Made by a program: the position numbers and the translations under genes
Notes under the pieces: generated by a model
Told to the model about the DNA's origin: nothing
What the model saw: only the letters and a program-made list of their open reading frames with translations
Databases searched by the model: none
Assembly (NCBI GenBank): GCA_002402945.1
Contig: DHGV01000083.1
Coordinates: 1 to 11,904 of the forward strand
Direction: 5' to 3'
Length of the DNA stretch: 11,904 nucleotides
DNA from: Pelotomaculum sp. UBA4789
Lineage (GTDB): Bacteria > Bacillota > Desulfotomaculia > Desulfotomaculales > Pelotomaculaceae
Shown here: positions 7,178 to 11,904 of the stretch, piece after piece
Position numbering within the stretch: the stretch's first letter is position 1
Layout: every line of letters starts with the position of its first letter

Positions 7178-7224
7178 AAAACGCTTTCCAACCCTGTCTT
7201 CCAAAGATCAAATTGAACATATAA

Positions 7225-7254
7225 ATAAGCCCTCCGGCTCCCCGGAGGGCTTAT
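7225..7254. terminator. 13-bp stem terminator, probably bidirectional
   Basis: AATAAGCCCTCCGG at about 7224-7237 and the perfect complement of its last 13 bases at 7242-7254 form a stem with a CTCC loop. On the minus strand it lies just after the tRNA-Val 3' end (six bases away) and is followed by TTATATG, a modest U-tract. On the plus strand it follows the small gene at 6845-7177 and is succeeded by GTTTAC. It most clearly ends the tRNA transcript and may serve both. Confidence 0.85.
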
Positions 7255-7260
7255 GTTTAC

Positions 7261-7335
7261 TGGTGGGCGGGATTGGTATCGAACCAACGACCTCCTGCGT
7301 GTCAAGCAGGCGTTCTCCCACTGAACTACCCGCCC
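7261..7335 (-). tRNA. tRNA-Val (anticodon GAC), CCA encoded
   Basis: On the minus strand the full cloverleaf can be folded. It has acceptor stem GGGCGGG/CCCGCCC, D arm GTTC-AGTGGGA-GAAC, anticodon arm CCTGC-TTGACAC-GCAGG, a five-base variable loop and T arm GTTGG-TTCGATA-CCAAT with one G-U pair. The discriminator is A, followed by an encoded CCA at 7263-7261. The seven-base anticodon loop puts GAC at positions 34-36, which reads the valine codons GUC and GUU. Without CCA the gene is 72 bases. It should not be mistaken for tRNA-Asp, whose anticodon is GUC. No copy of its 3' end was found elsewhere in the window, so there is no sign of a tRNA-integrated element. Confidence 0.96.
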
Positions 7336-7345
7336 AGTAATATAT

Positions 7346-7374
7346 ATTATCATCGAAGGCCCTGCAAAAGTCAA
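7346..7374 (-). promoter_or_regulatory. Promoter of tRNA-Val
   Basis: On the minus strand TTGACT (7374-7369) and GATAAT (7351-7346) are separated by exactly 17 bases. The mature tRNA begins 11 bases after the -10, so the transcript would have only a few leader bases. This is a near-consensus housekeeping sigma promoter, located between the dedA stop and the tRNA. Confidence 0.8.
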
Positions 7375-7434
7375 GACTTCACAGCCGGCATGAGTTGTGC
7401 TGCCGTGCTATTCGGGAAAAGCAGATGCTTCTTT

Positions 7435-8082
7435 TTACTTGTTTTCGTTCAGCTTATTGCGGACGCCGGTATTGATTGAATTTTGTCTATTCCGGTGCCA
7501 TAAGTAAGCCACCGCGGCTACGATACCGAGAATGATTACAGCATCCATCCTGTGGAACCACGGTTTAATAACAGCCCAGTTCTGGCCTAGTTTCAGCCCG
7601 ACAAAAACAAGTAACAGGCTCCAGGGAAGTGAGCCTAAAAATGTGTAAGCCAGGAACTTTCTGAAATTCATGCCTGAAATGCCGGCGGGCAGTGAAATAA
7701 ATGTCCTGACCACAGGCATCAGGCGGGTAAAAAAAACTGTGGCTTCACCATAACGGCAAAACCAGTGGTCGGCCATTTCCAGGTGCTTCATTGAAACACC
7801 GAAATAACGGCCGTATTTGATCAGGAAAGGTCGACCGCCCCACAGACCGAGGAAATAAGACAGCACTGACCCGACAGTGCCGCCCACTGTACCGGCTATG
7901 ACCACACCGTAAAAATTAAGTTCGCCAGTCGAGACCATGTAGCCTCCGAACGGCAAAATCACCTCGCTGGGCAGGGGGATATTGGCGCTTTCTATAGCCA
8001 TGCCGATACCAACTCCCCAATAGCCCAATGCCTCTATATACCCTGTAACAAATCTGACTATTACTTCAATTAATTCGGTCAG
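7435..8082 (-). CDS. DedA/SNARE-associated family membrane protein (CTG start)
   Basis: DedA proteins are polytopic inner-membrane proteins; some move undecaprenyl phosphate or other lipids and affect membrane potential and antimicrobial resistance. With the proposed start the protein has 215 residues, the family norm. It shows E31 in IESANIPLPSE, E40 of the PLPSEVILPFGG re-entrant motif, and the paired arginines R120 and R126 in FFTRLMPVVR followed by LPAGISGM. Four or more hydrophobic segments are visible, with a charged tail at the C-terminus. The first ATG/GTG/TTG option is TTG at 8028, which would remove 18 residues of a typical amphipathic N-terminus (TELIEVIVRFVTGYIEAL) and has no ribosome site. 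AAGGAGG at 8090-8096 lies seven bases before CTG 8082-8080, so CTG is preferred. It is downstream of the SEC-C gene by 75 bases and probably co-transcribed. Confidence 0.93.
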   Translation of the reverse strand: MTELIEVIVRFVTGYIEALGYWGVGIGMAIESANIPLPSEVILPFGGYMVSTGELNFYGVVIAGTVGGTVGSVLSYFLGLWGGRPFLIKYGRYFGVSMKHLEMADHWFCRYGEATVFFTRLMPVVRTFISLPAGISGMNFRKFLAYTFLGSLPWSLLLVFVGLKLGQNWAVIKPWFHRMDAVIILGIVAAVAYLWHRNRQNSINTGVRNKLNENK

Positions 8083-8089
8083 GAAAATT

Positions 8090-8096
8090 CCTCCTT
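8090..8096 (-). promoter_or_regulatory. Ribosome binding site that decides the dedA start
   Basis: AAGGAGG, a perfect anti-16S match on the minus strand, is seven bases from CTG 8082-8080. No ATG, GTG or TTG occurs in frame for the next 18 codons. Confidence 0.8.
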
Positions 8097-8157
8097 ACAA
8101 CAGTCGGTTCATCACGGAAGTTTTTTATATCAGCTCAGAACGGTTTTTTAAAATATA

Positions 8158-9642
8158 TCACTGCATTTTGGTGACATAGCGTGTGTCCTTGGCCACCAGT
8201 TTTAAAGACCTGCGGAGAAGCCCGAACCTGGACGATATAGTGGAGGAGGCAACGCTGTACCTGCTGGCGAGATCACTCTGGTTTAAACCCGCCTCTTTTT
8301 CAAGCCAGGCAAAAGTGTATATCACTGTCGCTGCCCAGACCGCGGTTTTTCTTATTACCGGCCGCTCCTTTGAACAGTAATCATACCAGAGCCTGACAGC
8401 GCCTTTTTGCTGTTTCAGGCTGTAACCCAGTGCCTGAAGTCCTTCCCGTACATTAACAGCCACAACTGCGTAGCTGAGCTCCGGCCATGAGCAGGTGTCC
8501 ATTTCCCGGCCTGTTTTAAAAAGGCAGCCTGTGTCACCATCAAGCTCTGAAGAGGTGTGCCGCCGTTTTGGCCAATTATCTGTGCCGCGGATTATGTTTT
8601 CCTGAAATAGTTTCATCAAACGGTCTCTGCACACCGATAACTGCCCTGCAGTACCGGCATTCAAAATAATAAATTTTGATGTTAAGACAAGGTGGCCGAT
8701 CACCGGGCGCAATGCGGCTTTGGCATGGTGGTTTTCCCCAAGTATTGCCGCTGTAGCCTGCCGGAAGGCGCCGGCCGCATCACTTGTCTCTCCGACCAAA
8801 TTATACTGGGGCGTTTTTTTTATTGTTTCAAGGACTTCCTCCCAGCTGGCAATTGGCAGTACAGCCATTCTCTCAGCTGTATCCTTTTCCGGCGCATCAC
8901 TGCTCTGCCTGGTATCGTCAACACCCATATCCATAACCCAGGCATTTATTACATGCGCCCTTTCTTTAAGGTAAAGACCCCAGCCCTGAACCATGGTTTT
9001 TTGCTCCCGGCAAAAATCCAACCGGTCCCGGTGAAGTTTTTTCAAGATAGGCCTTTTGTATCTGCCGGGCAAAACCAGACCGCTGGTAGAAAACTCGTAT
9101 TCCTCGCCGACCTCAAGCACCCTCATCAGCAGCATACTTCCCTGCTCTATTTCCAGGACAGTGTTTACATCATAAATTTTAATCTCCCTGCGGGTCAGGA
9201 TATCCTTGATTGTAAGCTCTTCATCCGGTAAAACGGCAGTTACTTCATAAAGCGAATTATAGGAAACAGCCCATTTATGCAGCAGGACAGCCTCGCGCTC
9301 GCTTAACGAATGGCGGTATTCATCCTGGTATGTTTCTAAAATGGTCTGGCCGCCATATAGCCTGTAATCAAAGATAAACCATTCAAAACAGCGCTCCATA
9401 ATAAAATCATCATCGCTGTCAACAAGTTTCTTGTCAATGAGACCCAGGTAAAGATCCTGGGCGCGGGCGGCATCCCAGGAAAAGATCTGCCTGTCTGCGT
9501 ATTGACCGAGGCTGCGGCGCAAATCATGCCCGGCGCGGCGCCACCTGGCCTGTTCCAGGGAATAAAAAACCTTCCGGCGCCCACAGCATTTTTCATATGG
9601 TTTCCCGCTGCCGCACGGACATGGTTCACTGGTTTCGGGCAT
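8158..9642 (-). CDS. SEC-C motif protein with C-terminal HTH-like domain, function unknown
   Basis: A 494-residue soluble protein. The N-terminus carries a SEC-C zinc motif, PCPCGSGKPYEKCCG, with C8, C10, C19 and C20. This motif also occurs at the C-terminus of SecA, where it binds SecB and ribosomes. The long middle part (about 30-420) is unrecognised and contains acidic and aromatic segments. The C-terminus (about 428-480) reads VIRKTAVWAATVIYTFAWL then LNQSDLASRYSVASSTISSRF. This resembles the cyclin/HTH-like DUF6398 module found with SEC-C motifs in other bacteria, so nucleic-acid or ribosome binding is possible. ATG 9642 is chosen because GGAGGGG (9647-9653) is correctly spaced for it; ATG 9657 lies upstream of that site. 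The gene follows the S41 protease gene by 54 bases and precedes dedA, suggesting a shared transcript. A link to secretion or translation quality control is inference only. Confidence 0.88.
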   Translation of the reverse strand: MPETSEPCPCGSGKPYEKCCGRRKVFYSLEQARWRRAGHDLRRSLGQYADRQIFSWDAARAQDLYLGLIDKKLVDSDDDFIMERCFEWFIFDYRLYGGQTILETYQDEYRHSLSEREAVLLHKWAVSYNSLYEVTAVLPDEELTIKDILTRREIKIYDVNTVLEIEQGSMLLMRVLEVGEEYEFSTSGLVLPGRYKRPILKKLHRDRLDFCREQKTMVQGWGLYLKERAHVINAWVMDMGVDDTRQSSDAPEKDTAERMAVLPIASWEEVLETIKKTPQYNLVGETSDAAGAFRQATAAILGENHHAKAALRPVIGHLVLTSKFIILNAGTAGQLSVCRDRLMKLFQENIIRGTDNWPKRRHTSSELDGDTGCLFKTGREMDTCSWPELSYAVVAVNVREGLQALGYSLKQQKGAVRLWYDYCSKERPVIRKTAVWAATVIYTFAWLEKEAGLNQSDLASRYSVASSTISSRFGLLRRSLKLVAKDTRYVTKMQ

Positions 9643-9661
9643 TTTACCCCTCCACATAATA

Positions 9662-9698
9662 AGTTATGCTTTTTTATAACATTATTTATATCATAACT
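9662..9698. repeat. AT-rich inverted repeat between the protease and SEC-C genes
   Basis: AGTTATG at 9662-9668 and CATAACT at 9692-9698 are perfect complements separated by 23 AT-rich bases; the second arm overlaps the protease stop codon. The stem is weak and lacks a terminator tract, so it should not stop transcription. It may be chance. Confidence 0.3.
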
Positions 9699-11178
9699 AC
9701 AGGGTTTTCTCAATGATGATACTGTTGTTCTCATATTGTATGCCGGCATCAAAAAGCTTTAACAGTGAGTCCTGGATATAAACGCTCCCTTTGTCAGATA
9801 ATATTGCCCCTTCACCGGGATAAGACAGGCCATTGATCATGTAATGTCCATCAGCGGGATAAATAACAGCTTCTGTCTGAAATCCCGTAATGTTAATGGA
9901 ACCTTTATCCTGCAGCCAGTCAACCCGGTAGCCCAGGGCTTCGAATAAAAACCTCAGGGGCAGGTAGTTTATCCCCTGTCGCTGGATCACCTGACCGCTC
10001 TTGACAGCTATACCGTTTATTTCAGCCTCGGATTTATCTTTATCAAAGACTACTATGTTTTTTTCTGCCCCGCTCAGGTAAACCTGGGCCATAGCTTCAG
10101 ACAGGTAAGGAGTTAATACTTGGATATCCGGGGTCAGCCCCGTGCCGTCAATAACCCTGTCAGCGGGAGTGTGATACCTGGCTACGGTAATTTTTAAAGC
10201 CCCCCCTGTATCCAAAGGGACCACCGCCTGTACAGTCCCCTTGCCAAAAGTTTGACCGCCGATCAGAACTGCCAGGTCGTAATCCTGCAGCGCGCCAGCC
10301 AGTATTTCAGCTGCGCTGGCAGTGTATCCGTCTACAAGCACCACAATGGGCATACCCCTTGCTGCGCCGCCCTTCTCCGCCAGGTAATCATCTCTCATTC
10401 CGGCGCGGTCAACAGTGCTTACAACAATATCGCCCTCGTCAATAAAATAACTGCTGACTTCAACTACCGAATGGATCAACCCACCGGGATTATCCCGCAA
10501 ATCAAGGATCAGCTTAGCCGCACCCTGATCCAGCAAATCATCCAATGTCCTCTCAAATTCGTCTTTTGTAAAGTCTCCAAATGTGTTGATCCGGATGTAA
10601 GCAATATCACTGCCCAGGATTTTTCCTGTTACTGTTGGCGTGCTGATATTTGCACGTGTCAATATAATATCGAAATCAGCCATGCCTTCCCTGCGGATGG
10701 TCAGGGTTATTTTTGTTCCTTCCAAGCCGCGTATTTTCTCCACAACCTTCGCCAGCGGCTCTCCTGATATATCAAGCCTGTCTATTTTTATAAACATGTC
10801 TCCGGACTCTATGCCGGCTTCGCTGGCAGGAGTATTTTCCATGGCGTTTAGCACCTTCGGGTATATTTCACCAGGCTGCAGCTGAACACCGATACCCACA
10901 TAATCCCCTTCCAAAGAACCCCTGAAATTTTTTAGGTCCTCCGGGGACATGTACACAGTGTAAGGATCATTCAGCGTGTTGATCAGGCCGTCGATAGCAC
11001 CCAGGATCAGGGTCTGGCTGTCCGGTTCACTGATATGCAAGAGCTGGACGTCTTGGATAACCTCTTCCAGGCTGTTCATCCCTGGGATATTCTCTTCTGC
11101 GAATACATTTGACGCGCCGCCAAAAGTAAAGATGACAGCCAGGATCAGGGCAAGGTAGAGCTGTGTTTTTTTATGCAA
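9697..11178 (-). CDS. S41-family C-terminal processing peptidase with copper amine oxidase-like domain
   Basis: A secreted or membrane-tethered serine protease of the CtpA/CtpB type, which trims or degrades envelope proteins and, in sporulating Firmicutes, can act in signalling. Numbering from TTG 11178 (493 residues): signal peptide 1-27 with cleavage after VFA; PDZ domain about 82-172 (GDYVGIGVQL...GIESGDMFIKID); S41 catalytic domain about 182-350 with RDNPGG, nucleophile S288 in TASAAE and K313 in FGKGTVQ, the Ser/Lys dyad. The tail (about 385-493) contains INGIAVKSGQVIQRQGINYLPLRFLFEALGYRVDW, split here only for description, a copper amine oxidase N-terminal-like repeat that often binds cell-wall or surface structures in Clostridia. 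A GTG at 11187 is also in frame, but GGGGGTG (11185-11191) would then overlap it. TTG 11178 is six bases from that site and gives a cleaner signal peptide. The stop is TAG. Confidence 0.93.
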   Translation of the reverse strand: MHKKTQLYLALILAVIFTFGGASNVFAEENIPGMNSLEEVIQDVQLLHISEPDSQTLILGAIDGLINTLNDPYTVYMSPEDLKNFRGSLEGDYVGIGVQLQPGEIYPKVLNAMENTPASEAGIESGDMFIKIDRLDISGEPLAKVVEKIRGLEGTKITLTIRREGMADFDIILTRANISTPTVTGKILGSDIAYIRINTFGDFTKDEFERTLDDLLDQGAAKLILDLRDNPGGLIHSVVEVSSYFIDEGDIVVSTVDRAGMRDDYLAEKGGAARGMPIVVLVDGYTASAAEILAGALQDYDLAVLIGGQTFGKGTVQAVVPLDTGGALKITVARYHTPADRVIDGTGLTPDIQVLTPYLSEAMAQVYLSGAEKNIVVFDKDKSEAEINGIAVKSGQVIQRQGINYLPLRFLFEALGYRVDWLQDKGSINITGFQTEAVIYPADGHYMINGLSYPGEGAILSDKGSVYIQDSLLKLFDAGIQYENNSIIIEKTL

Positions 11179-11368
11179 ATTTGGCACCCCCGATTTCTAA
11201 GTAAATAAACTTCGCCCTTCCGGTGTAAAGTCCTTCATACCCAACGGGAATGTGATTTTGCCGCCTTGCAAGCAGGTATTTTGATTTTGCCTGGTGAAAT
11301 ACTAAAAACACTGCATCCAAGGTGGCTTGCGCCGCCCCGGCAAACATGACAGGCAGGTGAACACAAAT
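11179..11368. promoter_or_regulatory. Divergent intergenic region between protease gene and polA
   Basis: These 190 bases must hold the promoters for both diverging genes. On the minus strand TTTACA with TATTTA 16 bases downstream, ending close to the protease start, is a weak candidate. On the plus strand only poor matches are seen (TTTTGA then TACTAA near 11300). An open minus-strand frame crosses this region but runs into polA and shows no family features. Confidence 0.35.
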
Positions 11369-11904
11369 ATGTCTACTGACGCCATTATTATCATAGACGG
11401 AAACAGCCTGGTCCACCGGGCTTTTCACGCTATACCCCCGCTTTCGACCAGCAGGGGACTGTTAACAAATGCAGTTTATGGTTTTACCAACATGCTGCTG
11501 AAAATTATTGCTGATGAATCCCCGGCCATGATCGTAGTGGCTTTTGATAAAGGGAAAATGACCTTTCGCCACACTGATTTTGAAGAATACAAGGCCAACC
11601 GGGCAGCGACACCTGACGATTTAAAGCCTCAGTTTCCCATTTTAAAAGACCTGCTCAAGGCCATGCGCATCAAGACATTCGAAACCGAAGGCTACGAGGC
11701 GGATGATTTAATCGGCTCCATTACAGAAAAAGCCGAGCAGAGCGGCCTGAAAAGCATTATCGTCACCGGAGACCGGGACGCCCTTCAGCTTGTGTCCCCC
11801 CTGACCAGGGTCAGGCTGACCAAAAAGGGGATCAGTGAGCTCGACGAATATGACGAGGGAAAAGTATGGGACCGTTACGGCATCACACCCGCCCAATATA
11901 TCGA
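11369..11904 (+). CDS. polA: DNA polymerase I, N-terminal 5'-3' exonuclease part (partial, runs off window)
   Basis: DNA polymerase I fills gaps and removes RNA primers during replication and repair. Here 178 codons and two extra bases are present, from ATG 11369 to the window end. All of the visible protein belongs to the FEN-like 5' nuclease domain: IIDGNSLVHRAFHA at the N-terminus with a metal-binding aspartate at residue 10, AFDKGKMTFRH around 64-74, EEYKANR with the arginine and lysine that grip the 5' end, the acidic GYEADD cluster, and VTGDRDALQL with two further metal-ligand aspartates. AGGTGA ends eight to nine bases before the ATG. The remaining exonuclease and polymerase domains lie outside. 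It diverges from the protease gene. Some Firmicutes have separate short 5' nucleases of the same fold, so full-length polA is likely but not proven here. Confidence 0.92.
   Translation, partial: MSTDAIIIIDGNSLVHRAFHAIPPLSTSRGLLTNAVYGFTNMLLKIIADESPAMIVVAFDKGKMTFRHTDFEEYKANRAATPDDLKPQFPILKDLLKAMRIKTFETEGYEADDLIGSITEKAEQSGLKSIIVTGDRDALQLVSPLTRVRLTKKGISELDEYDEGKVWDRYGITPAQYI

Noticed and set aside
7261..7335. tRNA-Val considered as an attachment site of an integrated element containing the IS110 and small gene
   Set aside because: No repeat of the tRNA 3' end and no site-specific integrase gene are found in the window.
7155..7340. Small plus-strand frame ending GIGIEPTTSCVSSRRSPTELPAQ
   Set aside because: This is the well-known false translation across the antisense of a tRNA gene; the tRNA-Val cloverleaf explains it.
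8692..9231. 179-codon open frame antisense to the SEC-C gene
   Set aside because: Shadow of the minus-strand gene with no domain pattern or start signal.
10252..10767. 171-codon open frame antisense to the S41 protease gene
   Set aside because: It overlaps conserved PDZ and S41 motifs on the other strand; no independent support.
11171..11428. 85-codon minus-strand frame upstream of the protease
   Set aside because: It overlaps the clear polA start and the protease start, shows no family pattern, and occupies the region needed for divergent promoters.

Overview
The window looks like chromosomal DNA of an anaerobic, endospore-lineage Firmicute, most likely a Peptococcaceae (Desulfotomaculum/Pelotomaculum-like) bacterium. 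This placement is an inference from protein style, purine-rich ribosome binding sites, frequent TTG/GTG starts and moderate G+C; no marker gene settles it. Most housekeeping-type genes lie on the minus strand. The two transposases, one small gene and the start of polA lie on the plus strand.

Layout from left to right. (1) 1-1337: remnant of an IS30-family insertion sequence. Its cysteine-rich transposase is cut off inside the DDE domain, and related short motifs flank it on both sides. (2) 1338-3260: thrS, complete, minus strand, TTG start, no T-box leader visible. (3) 3325-3594: tail of a DUF4239-like membrane protein interrupted by an in-frame amber codon. (4) 3795-5022: an HI0933/BaiN-type flavoprotein split by a one-base frameshift in a run of seven G. 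(5) 5023-6840: an apparently intact IS110-family transposase with its DEDD tetrad, flanked by noncoding ends; the left one is where a bridge RNA would be expected. (6) 6751-7177: a small GNAT-like gene with an extended -10 promoter. (7) 7225-7374: a compact tRNA-Val(GAC) unit with its own promoter and a 13-bp-stem terminator. (8) 7435-11178: a co-directional minus-strand run, read as ctpA-type S41 protease, then an uncharacterised SEC-C/HTH protein, then a DedA-family membrane protein that appears to start at CTG. (9) 11369-11904: the N-terminal exonuclease part of polA, plus strand, running off the window.

How it fits together: thrS, tRNA-Val and polA are core information-processing genes. 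The ctpA/SEC-C/dedA set probably forms one transcription unit dealing with envelope or secreted-protein quality control and membrane homeostasis, although the SEC-C protein's job is unknown. The stretch from about 3300 to 7180 is a decay and insertion zone: two damaged genes, an IS110 element and a small orphan gene between otherwise intact core genes. I do not see a clear undescribed multi-gene system. The points most worth a second look are the G7 frameshift, the amber-interrupted DUF4239 tail, the CTG start of dedA, the conserved-looking SEC-C protein, and the possible bridge RNA of the IS110 element.
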